Below, one piece after another: positions 16,450 to 26,498 of a stretch of 64,000 nucleotides of DNA. The position numbers and the translations under genes were made by a program. Under the pieces are notes generated by a model. It saw only the letters and a program-made list of their open reading frames with translations, made no database searches and had not been told where the DNA came from. The stretch comes from an uncultured Oscillospiraceae bacterium. GTDB lineage: Bacteria > Bacillota > Clostridia > Oscillospirales > Oscillospiraceae. How positions within the stretch are numbered: position 1 is the stretch's first letter; each line of letters starts with the position of its first letter. The stretch spans positions 1 through 64,000 of the forward strand of contig CALWVS010000001.1 of assembly GCA_944385095.1 (NCBI GenBank), given 5' to 3'.

Positions 16450-18324
16450 TCATGAATGTTTCATTTCGTGGGTCAAAAGCGACATAAGACTGGCAGAGCG
16501 GGGGGGAAGGGTGAGAATATGCCCCTCAGAGGAGACTTGCAGACGTGCAGAACCAAGCAACAACTGAATCCGCTCCTGTTCTTCCAGTGGCAGAGTTGCG
16601 CTTTCATCCCCTGTGTTAAAGGCGGCTAGAATCGTTTGCCCTTCTATGCTGCGTGTAAATGCCAAAATATGTCCAGTTCCGGCACGATAGACAATATCAC
16701 CTCGACGCAGTGCGTTGTGTTGTTTGCGCAGGTGTCCCAGTCGAGAAAACCATCCCAGCAATTCTGAATCCTCACGTCCCCAAGGGAAGGTACGGCGGTT
16801 AAAGGGGTCCTCAAATCCCTCCATACCAGCTTCATCACCATAGTAAATGGTGGGAGAACCTGGGAAAGCAAACAAGAGAGCAGCCCCCAGTTTTAGAAGT
16901 TCTTTGCCACGCCTTCTCTGGTCTGGTTCCAGATGGAAATTAGCACGCCACTCTCTGGAGTGGTCACGGCAGTCACTGCCAGTTCCTAACAGAGTTAAAA
17001 TGCGGGGTGTGTCGTGTGTGCCCAGAGAGTTCATAGCTGAGTAAAAGGCGAAAGGTGGGTAGTTCTCTCGCAAGGTTTCCATATCTTCTACAAAATATCG
17101 GGCATCTCCACCCAACAAATATTGTAGACAGGCGTTACGGAATGGGTAGTTCATCAGACCATCGCAGTGCCCCCCTAAAATATGGCGGCGACGGACCCCA
17201 TAAGCCATTTTAGTGGAGCCATCTTCCCACACCTCACCAATGACCACTGCATTGGGGTTTTCTGCTCGGGCAGCCTCATGAATTCCATGTACAAAATCAT
17301 CTGGCAGTTCGTCTGCGACATCCAGACGCCAGCCATCTGCACCCGCACGCAGCCAGCGGCGCACCACAGAATTTTCATCCCCAAAAATAAAAGCACGATA
17401 GGAGGGGTCGTGTTCATTCACGGCTGGCAGAGAGTAAATTCCCCACCAACTTTCATACTGGTCTGGCCAGTGGATAAAGTTAAACCAGGAGCGGTAAGGA
17501 GAGGTCTCAGACTGAGAAGCACCTGCTTCCTGATAGAAACCATCCCCGTTGAAGTAGCGGCTTACATAGCCAGTATGATTGAACACACCATCCAGCATGA
17601 TTTTCATACCTAACTGGTGTGCCTTGTCACAAAGCTGAGAAAATTCTTCATTGGTTCCCAGCATAGGGTCCACACAATCATAATCAGCAGTTCCATATCT
17701 GTGGTTTTCAGCAGCCTCAAAAATGGGACAGAAATAGAGCGTCTCCACCCCTAAATTGTGTAGATACTCCAGTTTTTCCATAATACCACGGAAATTACCA
17801 CCAAAGAAATCACGGTTGCGAATTTCACCGTTTTGGTCTGGGCGATACTCTGGGGTCTCCTGCCAAGAGGCATGAACCCAGCGACCACCAACCATACCGG
17901 TGGGGTCAGGAACACGGGTGCGGCGGAAACGGTCCGGGAAAATTTGGTAGGTTGTACCCTCGCCAAACCAGCTTGGAACCACCTCTTGATTGTCATACAC
18001 TGTGAGCTGAAAGGGTCCCAGTTCCTGTTTCATTTTTCCATCAATACGGGTCAGCGTAAAGGAGTACCAAATAAGACCGACATACCCCTCTGTCTCCAGT
18101 GTACAGGAAAACAAATCCCGGTTTCCATCCATACCGCACCAAGGCAGAGGAATGGTGACAGCGCGGTTTTCCTGAAATTCATAATAAGCGGTTAATGTGG
18201 CGTAGGAAAACCCCTCCTGACGGTAGGGGCGAAGGGTCAACTGTACAGGGGTACCAGAGGCAACAGCTCCGTAGGGAGTTTTGTACCGTAAATCCCTGGA
18301 GTTAAAAGTGGACTGATGGGACAA
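16450..18324 (-). CDS. Alpha-glucan hydrolase, GH13 (neopullulanase/maltogenic-amylase-like)
   Basis: A 624-residue enzyme without a signal peptide, expected to act on maltodextrins or cyclodextrins in the cytoplasm. Residues about 1-115 form an N-terminal beta domain, as in neopullulanases. The catalytic barrel follows (TTYQIFPDRF, DGVFNH at 245-250). The nucleophile is D335 (GWRLDVADE), the acid/base E364 (VVIGEVWED) and the stabiliser D438 (LGTHDTPR). A C-terminal beta domain begins near LAFTRS. It is about 90 bases from the kinase gene upstream and may be its own unit. Confidence 0.92.
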   Translation of the reverse strand: MSHQSTFNSRDLRYKTPYGAVASGTPVQLTLRPYRQEGFSYATLTAYYEFQENRAVTIPLPWCGMDGNRDLFSCTLETEGYVGLIWYSFTLTRIDGKMKQELGPFQLTVYDNQEVVPSWFGEGTTYQIFPDRFRRTRVPDPTGMVGGRWVHASWQETPEYRPDQNGEIRNRDFFGGNFRGIMEKLEYLHNLGVETLYFCPIFEAAENHRYGTADYDCVDPMLGTNEEFSQLCDKAHQLGMKIMLDGVFNHTGYVSRYFNGDGFYQEAGASQSETSPYRSWFNFIHWPDQYESWWGIYSLPAVNEHDPSYRAFIFGDENSVVRRWLRAGADGWRLDVADELPDDFVHGIHEAARAENPNAVVIGEVWEDGSTKMAYGVRRRHILGGHCDGLMNYPFRNACLQYLLGGDARYFVEDMETLRENYPPFAFYSAMNSLGTHDTPRILTLLGTGSDCRDHSREWRANFHLEPDQRRRGKELLKLGAALLFAFPGSPTIYYGDEAGMEGFEDPFNRRTFPWGREDSELLGWFSRLGHLRKQHNALRRGDIVYRAGTGHILAFTRSIEGQTILAAFNTGDESATLPLEEQERIQLLLGSARLQVSSEGHILTLPPRSASLMSLLTHEMKHS

Positions 18325-18413
18325 ACGGAATCATCCTTTCTTTGTCAATAGAATCAATGAGATAGAATACACCACCATTTTGAAAAATGGTGGCGCATGA
18401 AGAGAGCAACAAA

Positions 18414-19349
18414 TTAGTACTGATAAGTGCCGCCACCAATGAACTCACGCAAAAGGGCGTCTTTGGCAACCAAAGCTGGATCGATTGCCTCAAAATACTG
18501 AAATGCCTGTGCCATATCAATGAGTTCAGCACGGCGTACATTTTCCTCGGGAATAGATTGCAGCATAGGCAGGGCATAGTGTTTCATCACAGATACTTCA
18601 TATGGGAAGGAGGAGTCAAACATGATGTCTGCTTTGTTTTTATAGGGAGAGATATACAGTTTTTCGCCTCGACGTACATTTGCCCACATATCTAAAGTGT
18701 CTGTGGCATCGGTACCACGGAAATTGTAGTCACGCACCACTCGACGGGTGAGGCGCATCCAAGTTCCTTTGAAGCGAAGCACTGCCCCATCGTTGACATT
18801 GGAACGGGCTGAAATATACAGTTTTGTAGCCTCAGGGTGTTGTGCTGTGATTTCATCATTGAGGGCATGAATTCCCTCAAAAACTGCAATTTCATTCTTG
18901 CCAAGCTTCAGGGGGGTGCCTCGGCTGTCATTGCGCATTTGACGGACAAATTCGTACTTCGGAATGATAATTTCTTCTCCATTGGTTAAAGCAGTAAAAT
19001 GCTGGTCTAATAGTTCCATATCCAGACACAGTGGAGACTCATAGTCAATAGCACCTTCTGGAGTGCGAGGAGCAGTTTTTGGATGAATGGTTTTAAAATA
19101 GTTATCCATCGCCACTGCATGTGTATTGACCCCTCGACGTTGTAGTTCCTCTGCAATTTTTAATGCAGTGGTGGTTTTGCCAGAGCCAGAGGGACCAGAG
19201 AGCAATACAATGGGGCTTTGTTCTAGGTTGGATAAAATTTTATCTGCTGCCAAAGCCACTCTTTGGGCATAGTTTTCGTCGCACTCAGCCAAAAATTCTA
19301 CAACATCCGACTGAATTCTGCGATTGATTTCCTGTAGTTGATATGCCAT
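18414..19349 (-). CDS. Uridine kinase-like nucleoside kinase
   Basis: A 311-residue P-loop kinase of the uridine kinase/phosphoribulokinase family. Walker A is GPSGSGKTT (about 52-60), followed by the AMDNYFK substrate-loop motif and an FEGIHAL strand. An N-terminal region of about 40 residues precedes the kinase core. Such kinases phosphorylate uridine or cytidine, but this longer, relA-linked form may have another substrate. It is 28 bases after hemZ and appears to be the last gene of the recJ-relA run. Confidence 0.8.
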   Translation of the reverse strand: MAYQLQEINRRIQSDVVEFLAECDENYAQRVALAADKILSNLEQSPIVLLSGPSGSGKTTTALKIAEELQRRGVNTHAVAMDNYFKTIHPKTAPRTPEGAIDYESPLCLDMELLDQHFTALTNGEEIIIPKYEFVRQMRNDSRGTPLKLGKNEIAVFEGIHALNDEITAQHPEATKLYISARSNVNDGAVLRFKGTWMRLTRRVVRDYNFRGTDATDTLDMWANVRRGEKLYISPYKNKADIMFDSSFPYEVSVMKHYALPMLQSIPEENVRRAELIDMAQAFQYFEAIDPALVAKDALLREFIGGGTYQY

Positions 19350-19377
19350 AACACTCCACTCCTTCTCAAGTGACTTT

Positions 19378-20877
19378 TTATTGCTGATAAAATTTTAGAA
19401 TCTGGTCTTTTTGTGCCAATACCTTTTCAAAACCAGAAAGGTAGTCATGGGGGTATTTGGGGTTGGGCAGACGGAGAATTTTCCCAGTGGAGCGGTTGAC
19501 CAGTTTGGTCATGCCACCACCGCCCACAGATAAGACCGTTTGCAATTCTTCCATCATGACAATATTGTATACACTTTCGGTACCAGGTTTACACCAGCCT
19601 ATATTTTCCAGTGAGCCTGACATATATTTTTGTCGATACAAGTAGTACGGGGTATAGTTGGCTGTTTGCAGTGCACAAAATGAGTAGTCAAGCATCTGAG
19701 AGACCATGTCTCCTTGATTGGATTGACAGCCGGATTCCATCAACTTGGAACCCTTCTTCATTGCCAGAGTATGCACTGTAATATTTTCAGGTGCCATAGC
19801 CAGTACTCCATCTAAGGATTGACAGAAACCAGAGTAGGTATCCCCCGGCAAACCGGCAATTAAGTCCATATTGATGGACGAAAAGCCCATAGAACGGGCA
19901 AGCTGGTAGGTATCTATAATATCCTGTGCGGTATGTTTGCGACCAATGGTTTCCAATACAGAATCCTGTAATGTCTGTGGATTGATGGAAATGCGATCAA
20001 TCTGGTGCTGACGAAGAACTGCCAGTTTCTCTGGAGTAATGGTGTCAGGACGCCCTGCCTCTACAGTATATTCTATACACCCAGATAGGGGAAGATGTTT
20101 TTTTGCTACACTGAGTAGGCGGTCAAGCTGTGTGGCAGACAAAACGGTAGGGGTGCCGCCTCCTACATAGAGGGAGTAAATAGAAAACCCCATGTTCTCA
20201 AGAATGTTGCCAGTATAGATTAACTCCTGTTCCAAGTGTTCCAGATAGGGCTCTACCAGATGCAGCATTTTTCCAATCTCCCCAGAGACAAAGGAGCAAT
20301 AGGAGCAGCGTGTGGGGCAGAAGGGAATTCCAATATAGAGAGATACTTGTGTAGGGGACAAGGTCTGCTCCACACTCAGGCTGTAATGGGCACAATTGGT
20401 GGCAAGCTTTGCACGGACAGGGGACACATGATAGACCTGCTCCAGTTCTTTCTGCGCAGCTTCTGGGGAATAACCCTGCCGCATAGCTTTGGTGGGTAAC
20501 TTCACGGGTCGTACTCCGGTCAAGGCACCCCAGGGGGGATGCGCCCCTAAAATGGCAACACCAGCCTGATAAAATGCCAATTTCAAGGCGTGCTGTATGG
20601 AGTGGTAGACCTGCTCTGGTGAAAGGTCCAGTTCCTGAGAGGGAAAGGAGATGGCACCAGATTCTCTTTGTCCATTGCGAACCACTTGTGCAGTGATTGT
20701 GGTGTCTATATCTCCACGGTGCAGGGAAAAACAGGCGGAATTTTCCTGTTCAGAAAAGGGGTCTGATGGGTAATCTGGTTTTTCCCCGGGGAATAGCATC
20801 AGCATCATTTGCTCCACCGAATAGAGATAGCGTTGAGGTTGGTAGTCATAGTTATCAATTTGAAAAAATAGCTTCAT
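19378..20877 (-). CDS. hemZ: HemZ, coproporphyrinogen dehydrogenase-like radical SAM protein
   Basis: A 499-residue HemN-family protein close in length to Bacillus HemZ. The radical SAM cluster motif is C187xxxC191xxC194 (IPFCPTRCSYC), followed by the GGGTPT and VEAGRPDT segments of the family. HemN-type enzymes oxidise coproporphyrinogen III without oxygen; the exact activity of HemZ in Clostridia is not settled. The N-terminal 180 residues are the HemZ-specific domain. It begins 9 bases after the MBL gene in the same run. Confidence 0.9.
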   Translation of the reverse strand: MKLFFQIDNYDYQPQRYLYSVEQMMLMLFPGEKPDYPSDPFSEQENSACFSLHRGDIDTTITAQVVRNGQRESGAISFPSQELDLSPEQVYHSIQHALKLAFYQAGVAILGAHPPWGALTGVRPVKLPTKAMRQGYSPEAAQKELEQVYHVSPVRAKLATNCAHYSLSVEQTLSPTQVSLYIGIPFCPTRCSYCSFVSGEIGKMLHLVEPYLEHLEQELIYTGNILENMGFSIYSLYVGGGTPTVLSATQLDRLLSVAKKHLPLSGCIEYTVEAGRPDTITPEKLAVLRQHQIDRISINPQTLQDSVLETIGRKHTAQDIIDTYQLARSMGFSSINMDLIAGLPGDTYSGFCQSLDGVLAMAPENITVHTLAMKKGSKLMESGCQSNQGDMVSQMLDYSFCALQTANYTPYYLYRQKYMSGSLENIGWCKPGTESVYNIVMMEELQTVLSVGGGGMTKLVNRSTGKILRLPNPKYPHDYLSGFEKVLAQKDQILKFYQQ

Positions 20878-20886
20878 AGCAATACC

Positions 20887-21501
20887 TTAATGGGCAAGGG
20901 CTTCCAAAACAAAAGGATTTTGTCTCCGTTCCCGCTCCAAGGTAGAGGATACATCGTGCCCAGGGCATACATGGTAGTCCCCCTCCAGTTGTGCCAGTCG
21001 TTTCAGAGAGGACAAAATTTCGGGATAGCTGCCTCCGCGCAGGTCAGTACGTCCACAGGAGCCACAAAAGAGGGTATCTCCAGTGAATAAAATATCCCCT
21101 ACCTTTAAGGTGACAGAGCCACGAGAATGCCCAGGAGTGTGCAGGACCTCAATGGTCAGATCCCCTAGCTGCAATGTGTCCCCTTCATCATAGAGAAGCA
21201 AATCATCCAGTTGACTGGCTAAGGGAAACAGGGTGGAGCCAGCTCCATTTGCATCCGCCTGATGGATATAGACCTGTACATGGGGCAGTGCTTTTTTGAT
21301 TTCGGGAACGGCGGTGGTGTGGTCATAGTGACCATGAGTTAAAAGAATATAGGAGAGAGAAACACCACGTTCTTCCACCATTTTTAAAATGCGGGGGGCT
21401 TCATCTCCGGGGTCAATAAGTGCTGCCTGGTGTGTTGCTTCATCTTCTAATAAATAACAGTTGGTGCCAATGGGACCCACCTGCATGACAGTTACCTTCA
21501 T
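20887..21501 (-). CDS. MBL-fold hydrolase (glyoxalase II-like, YqgX-type)
   Basis: A 204-residue metallo-beta-lactamase-fold protein. Metal motif THGHYDHT (HxHxDH), then TPGHSRGS and TGDTLFCGSCGRTD, as in hydroxyacylglutathione hydrolase-like proteins. The substrate is unknown. It lies 17 bases after dtd in the relA run. Confidence 0.9.
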   Translation of the reverse strand: MKVTVMQVGPIGTNCYLLEDEATHQAALIDPGDEAPRILKMVEERGVSLSYILLTHGHYDHTTAVPEIKKALPHVQVYIHQADANGAGSTLFPLASQLDDLLLYDEGDTLQLGDLTIEVLHTPGHSRGSVTLKVGDILFTGDTLFCGSCGRTDLRGGSYPEILSSLKRLAQLEGDYHVCPGHDVSSTLERERRQNPFVLEALAH

Positions 21502-21518
21502 GAAAAATCCTCCATTGT

Positions 21519-21959
21519 TCAGGTTTCAGTATCAAATAAAATGGTGACAGGACCGTCATTGACGGAATGCACCTTCATATCAGCTCCAAATTTCCCATGT
21601 TCTACCACAAAACCACGCTGGCGGCAGGATTCCATAAAATGCTCATAGAGAGGAATTGCCAAATCAGGTTTGGCTGCGCCAGTAAAACCAGGACGGCGGC
21701 TTTTGGTGTCAGCATATAGGGTAAATTGGGAAATCACCAGCAACTTTCCGCCTACCTGCTCCAAATTCAAATTCATTTTTCCATTTTCATCTTCGAAAAC
21801 ACGCAGGTTACAAATTTTTTCAGCCAGTTTCTCTGCGGTGGCTGTGGTATCATTGGGACCAACCCCCAAAAGAACCAGATAACCGGTCTGAATTTCTCCT
21901 TCTGTTACACCGTCAATGACAACAGATGCAGAGGAGACACGGGTGACAACGGCACGCAT
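21519..21959 (-). CDS. dtd: D-aminoacyl-tRNA deacylase
   Basis: Dtd removes D-amino acids (and glycine from tRNA-Ala) wrongly attached to tRNA. The 146-residue protein starts with MRAVVTRVSSASVV and has both active-site signatures, SQFTLYAD and the C-terminal NDGPVT (Gly-cisPro-type). It lies 13 bases after relA, a common Firmicute pairing. Confidence 0.96.
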   Translation of the reverse strand: MRAVVTRVSSASVVIDGVTEGEIQTGYLVLLGVGPNDTTATAEKLAEKICNLRVFEDENGKMNLNLEQVGGKLLVISQFTLYADTKSRRPGFTGAAKPDLAIPLYEHFMESCRQRGFVVEHGKFGADMKVHSVNDGPVTILFDTET

Positions 21960-21972
21960 TCCATCACTTCCT

Positions 21973-24204
21973 TTACTTCCCGTTGGAGCGGGCTACATGG
22001 TAGACGCCCTGAATGTTGTTGAGTTTGTTAATGACGCTGGACAGCTCCTGTTTGTCTTTCACTTCCAGCTCTATGGTCATAATGGCGTGACCATCTGCCA
22101 TTGCCCGCACATTGAGGGCAGTGACCTTTACTTTTGCAGAGGAGAGGGCAGTGGCAATGTCCAAAGTGAGATTATCCCGATCTTTGGCAGAGAGTTCCAC
22201 TGTGGTTTTGTAGTTGGGAAGGTTGCTCTCCACCCAGGAGACTTTTACCCAGCGGTCTGCCTCGTTTGGTTTTTGACGCTCAGGCTGTGCATTGGGGCAA
22301 TCTGCACGGTGCACAGAGACACCATATCCTCTTGTCACAAAGCCCACTACAGCATCGCCGGGGACAGGGGAACAGCACTTTGCAAATTTTACAAGACAGT
22401 TGCCCATACCCTCTACAATGATGCCAGAATCAGAGTGTTTGGGGGTTTTACTTTGAGAACTGGAGGAACCAGAGTTGGGGAGAATCACAGCCTCTGCTGT
22501 TGTACGGGCTGCTGCTGCGGCTTTCTCTGCCTGCAACCGTCCCAATCGCTGTAATTCCTCTCGAATACGTGCCACAGATTTGGCAGCGGTGGTACCACCA
22601 TAGCCAATGGAAGCATACAATTCATCCAAGGTTCCCAGACGTACTTTGTGTAAAATGTGGGGGAGTACCTCATCAGAAGTAATGGTGGCAAGGGAAATGC
22701 CTGCATGTTTCAGTTCAGACTCAAAGAGGGAGCGACCAGTGGCAATATTTTCCTCTCTGCGTTCCTTTTTGAACCACTGGCGAATTTTGTTGCGTGCTTC
22801 ATTGCTTTTAGCCAGCTTTAACCAGTCACGGCTGGGACCTTTGGCATTTTTAGAGGTAATCACCTCCACAATATCGCCATTTTTCAACTGTGTTTCATAG
22901 GGAACCATGCGACCATTTACGCGGGCACCCACCATACGATTGCCCACGGCAGAGTGGATGTTATAAGCAAAGTCAATGGGAGTGGCACCAGCTGGAAGAC
23001 TTTTCACATCTCCATTGGGAGTAAAGACAAACACCTCATCGGCAAACATGTCCACCTTCAGGGTGCGTACAAATTCCTCTGCATCAGTATCCTGTTGACT
23101 TTCCAACAGCTTTCTGACCCACTCGAAGTCCTGTTCTGAGCCTAATTTTTCATTGGCCAATCCCTGTTTATATTTCCAGTGAGCAGCAACACCGTACTCA
23201 GCCGTCTGGTGCATTTCCCAGGTTCGGATTTGCACCTCAAATGGAATACCCTCACGACCAATCACAGTGGTATGGAGGGACTGATACATATTGGGCTTTG
23301 GAGTGCCAATATAGTCCTTAAAACGTCCCAATACCGGCTTAAACATATCATGGATACATCCCAGCACATTGTAGCATTCTGGAATGTCATCCACAATGAC
23401 ACGGAAAGCGTAGAGGTCAAAAATTTCGTCTAATGTCTTGTTTTGCGTAAACATTTTGCGATAGAGGGAGTAGGTATGTTTCACACGACCGTAGACCTTG
23501 CAGCGGATGCCATCCTGATTGAGCCGCTCTTGAATGCGCATTTGAATGGAGCCTAAAAATTCCTCATGGGCGGCAGAGCGTTTTGCCATCTCATCCTCAA
23601 TTTCCTTGTAACCCACAGGGTCAAGGTAGCGCAGGGACAGGTCTTCTAATTCCCACTTTAGCTTTTGCATACCGAGGCGGTGAGCAAGTGGGGCATAGAT
23701 TTCCATCGTCTCCAGACTTTTTTCACGCTGTTTCTTGGGAGACTGATACTCCATTGTGCGCATGTTGTGGAGGCGGTCACAGATTTTAATGAGAATCACA
23801 CGGATGTCATGGGCCATTGCCATGAGCATTTTACGCAGATTCTCCATCTGTTCCTCCTCTTTGGAGACATATTGTACTCTTGTCAGCTTTGTGACGCCCT
23901 CCACCAGCTCTGCAACAGGGACTCCAAACCGCTTGGCAATGTCATCGTGGGTGGCATTGGTGTCCTCAATACAGTCATGGAGCAGTGCAGCCACTACAGA
24001 GTCTACATCCAGCCCCAAATCTGCCACAATATCGGCAACTGCAAGGGGATGGATGATGTATGGCTCTCCGCTTTTTCGTAACTGTCCATGATGTTCAGAG
24101 TCAGCATAGGTAAACGCATCAAACAGTTTTTGTGTGTTTAAATTTGGTGTATAAAGAGAAACCTTGTTCTCCAGTGCTTGGTATCGCTCTAAAATTGGAT
24201 CCAT
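21973..24204 (-). CDS. relA: RelA/SpoT bifunctional (p)ppGpp synthetase/hydrolase
   Basis: A 743-residue stringent-response enzyme. Order of domains: HD hydrolase (H52, H76-D77 in LLHDCIED), synthetase (KDYIGTPKPNMYQSLHT, residues about 220-340), TGS (VFTPNGDVKSLPAGATPIDFAY, about 390-450), zinc-finger/RIS region with CCSPVPGD, and an ACT domain at about 665-743. Intact HD residues suggest it both makes and degrades (p)ppGpp. It lies 47 bases after recJ. Confidence 0.96.
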   Translation of the reverse strand: MDPILERYQALENKVSLYTPNLNTQKLFDAFTYADSEHHGQLRKSGEPYIIHPLAVADIVADLGLDVDSVVAALLHDCIEDTNATHDDIAKRFGVPVAELVEGVTKLTRVQYVSKEEEQMENLRKMLMAMAHDIRVILIKICDRLHNMRTMEYQSPKKQREKSLETMEIYAPLAHRLGMQKLKWELEDLSLRYLDPVGYKEIEDEMAKRSAAHEEFLGSIQMRIQERLNQDGIRCKVYGRVKHTYSLYRKMFTQNKTLDEIFDLYAFRVIVDDIPECYNVLGCIHDMFKPVLGRFKDYIGTPKPNMYQSLHTTVIGREGIPFEVQIRTWEMHQTAEYGVAAHWKYKQGLANEKLGSEQDFEWVRKLLESQQDTDAEEFVRTLKVDMFADEVFVFTPNGDVKSLPAGATPIDFAYNIHSAVGNRMVGARVNGRMVPYETQLKNGDIVEVITSKNAKGPSRDWLKLAKSNEARNKIRQWFKKERREENIATGRSLFESELKHAGISLATITSDEVLPHILHKVRLGTLDELYASIGYGGTTAAKSVARIREELQRLGRLQAEKAAAAARTTAEAVILPNSGSSSSQSKTPKHSDSGIIVEGMGNCLVKFAKCCSPVPGDAVVGFVTRGYGVSVHRADCPNAQPERQKPNEADRWVKVSWVESNLPNYKTTVELSAKDRDNLTLDIATALSSAKVKVTALNVRAMADGHAIMTIELEVKDKQELSSVINKLNNIQGVYHVARSNGK

Positions 24205-24251
24205 AATCTCACCTCATAATGGGATTCATACACAACACAGAGAAACTTATA

Positions 24252-26321
24252 CTAGGAGAGAAAGGTGTGTAAATATTTTAGGATGGAAGATGCCTCAAGA
24301 TCTACCTTTTGTGTTGTAGGATGTAATGTGATTTGAATACATTCTGTGTGTTCTACTGGTGTCAGAGACAAAAGCCCACGTTCTTCCATCACTTCCAGAC
24401 AGATGGTAGTTCTATGGGGCAACTCCTTTTGATGATAGGTACGTGCAACGGTTTTGGAAATGTGTGCAATAGTCTGTTCCACATAAGGACGACCAGTGCA
24501 CTGCATTTGCAAGTAACGCCATAGAGAGGCAAATTCACTGCGCTCTGGAATCAGAACCCTTGCCTCATCAGGGGAGAGGGGGGCTTTGAGGTGATATTTC
24601 TCCAGAGCTTGCCGTTCTAGCTCAGAACGAGACATGGCATGGCGTAAATCAACCAGTTGCAGTTGTACTGTGCGAGTGCCTCGAAACTCATTGATTTGAG
24701 GATAGAAAGCCACATCAATACGACTTCCCACACCAATACCCAACTCCCCTCCATCAGCAGAGAAAAAAATGGCATCAAAGCAGGTGCCTCTTACTTCCAA
24801 TTTTAACTTCAAGTGACGACCACGCCCAACCTGTGCAGCGGAGAGTACGTGGGTACCAGTGAGAGCCAGAATCGGTCTGGGATTGCCCGTGCCACACGGT
24901 TCCAATAAATCAAGGGACTGTATTTCCTCAACGGTCAGTTCATGGGGGGATGCAATTTTGTCAACAGAGAGAACAGACAAAGGCTGAGCGCCTTGAAGCG
25001 CCTGTTGTACAAGGGATGTAAGCCGTTGGGTGAGCTGAGGCAGCTGGGATTCCTGCACTGTAAAGCCAGCAGCCAGTGCATGACCGCCAAAGCCGTCCAG
25101 TAAATCACTACAGGCTGACAATAATTGAAACAGATTGATGCCACCCCAGGAGCGGCAGGACCCTTTCCCAGCACCGTGGTCCAGACACACCATAAAGGTG
25201 GGGCAGGCGTACTTTTCTGCCAGTCTGGATGCCACAATCCCAACAACACCCTGATGCCAGTGTTCAGAAGCCAGAACAATGACACCATTGGGAGGGGACT
25301 GATCCAAACGCTCCACACACTCCTGAAAAATATCCCCTTCAATGGTTTGCCGTTCCCGGTTTAAAGCACATAACTCCTGCGCCAACAGAGAAGCACGCAA
25401 CGGGTCACGGGTAAGGAGCAATTCTGTGGCAAGACCAGCCTTTCCCATGCGACCGGCCGCATTGATACGGGGAGCCAGCGTGTACCCGATGGAAACAGAG
25501 GTGAGAGGTTTTTCCCCTAAATTAGACTCCCGTATCAACTGCGCCAATCCAAGCCGCCTGGGATGTTCCAGCACAGCAAGACCATGCTGTACAATGGTAC
25601 GGTTTTCACCGGTCATGGGCATAACGTCTGCAACGGTTCCAACCGCTGCCAAATCACAGTATTCCTGAAATGCCTGAAAGGCTTCATGTTCTGCACCAGC
25701 CAGAGCCATCACCAGTTTTAGGGCAACCCCAACACCGGCAAGCCCTTTGAATGGATAGGGGCAATCAGGGCGATGGGGGTCTACCACTGCAACAGCATGA
25801 GGCAAACATTCTTTACATTCGTGATGGTCTGTAATCACCACATCTATCCCCAAAGTGTGGGCATATTCCACTTCTTTGGCAGCCGTAATGCCACAGTCTA
25901 CTGTCACAATCAGGGTCACCCCCAGTCCGGAAAGGGTAGCAACGGCGTCTGTATTCAGACCATATCCCTCCTCAATCCGGTCTGGAATATAAGAGACAAC
26001 CTTTCCTCCAATTTGGGATAGGTAATCAGTCAGGAGACAAGTAGAGGTAATCCCATCTACATCATAGTCACCATACACGGCAATGGTTTCCCCTCTGGCG
26101 ATGGCGGCATAGATGCGCTGGACCGCTTCCTTCATATCTTTCATAAGAAGGGGGTCTGGCATCGGTTCATCCCAAGGGGTGAGCAGTGGACGGACTTCCT
26201 GGAGAGAGGTGTATCCACGTGCAGATAAAATGCCAGCCAGCAGGGAGGAGATACCAGATGAAGTCAAACAGTCATATGCCTGAGAATTTTGGGGGAGCAC
26301 TTCCCATTGTTGGTATTTCAT
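24252..26321 (-). CDS. recJ: Single-stranded-DNA-specific exonuclease RecJ
   Basis: A 689-residue 5'-3' exonuclease used in recombination and mismatch repair. DHH motifs are clear: VYGDYDVDGITSTCL, TVDCGIT, ITDHHE and the DHHA1 region (GIVASRLAEKY, GGHALAAGFT). An OB-like domain and a Firmicute C-terminal extension follow. ATG 26321 is chosen over an upstream frame opening because GGAGGGA precedes it. First gene of the run recJ-relA-dtd-MBL-hemZ-kinase. Confidence 0.95.
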   Translation of the reverse strand: MKYQQWEVLPQNSQAYDCLTSSGISSLLAGILSARGYTSLQEVRPLLTPWDEPMPDPLLMKDMKEAVQRIYAAIARGETIAVYGDYDVDGITSTCLLTDYLSQIGGKVVSYIPDRIEEGYGLNTDAVATLSGLGVTLIVTVDCGITAAKEVEYAHTLGIDVVITDHHECKECLPHAVAVVDPHRPDCPYPFKGLAGVGVALKLVMALAGAEHEAFQAFQEYCDLAAVGTVADVMPMTGENRTIVQHGLAVLEHPRRLGLAQLIRESNLGEKPLTSVSIGYTLAPRINAAGRMGKAGLATELLLTRDPLRASLLAQELCALNRERQTIEGDIFQECVERLDQSPPNGVIVLASEHWHQGVVGIVASRLAEKYACPTFMVCLDHGAGKGSCRSWGGINLFQLLSACSDLLDGFGGHALAAGFTVQESQLPQLTQRLTSLVQQALQGAQPLSVLSVDKIASPHELTVEEIQSLDLLEPCGTGNPRPILALTGTHVLSAAQVGRGRHLKLKLEVRGTCFDAIFFSADGGELGIGVGSRIDVAFYPQINEFRGTRTVQLQLVDLRHAMSRSELERQALEKYHLKAPLSPDEARVLIPERSEFASLWRYLQMQCTGRPYVEQTIAHISKTVARTYHQKELPHRTTICLEVMEERGLLSLTPVEHTECIQITLHPTTQKVDLEASSILKYLHTFLS

Positions 26322-26372
26322 TCCAATCCCTCCTTTCCGTTCAGATGGAATTATTATGGACATGTTACAGGT

Positions 26373-26402
26373 ATTATAGCATATTTTATATAAAAGGCAC
26401 AA
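26373..26402 (-). promoter_or_regulatory. Promoter for recJ
   Basis: On the minus strand: TTGTGC (26402-26397), an 18-base spacer, TATAAT (26378-26373). It lies about 50 bases before the recJ start codon. Confidence 0.6.
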
Positions 26403-26428
26403 GGGAAAATGGAGAAGGGGAAAATCCC

Positions 26429-26469
26429 TTGTGAGTGAGAGAAAAACGTGATAAAATAAACCGGTTTAT
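26429..26469 (+). promoter_or_regulatory. Promoter for mnmG with a 14-bp palindrome at the start point
   Basis: TTGTGA at 26429-26434, a 17-base spacer, TAAAAT at 26452-26457. The perfect palindrome ATAAACCGGTTTAT (26456-26469) overlaps the -10 box and the likely start point. The mnmG ATG is 30 bases further on. Confidence 0.6.
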
Positions 26470-26498
26470 GATATATGATACAGTTGGGGAATGAGAAC

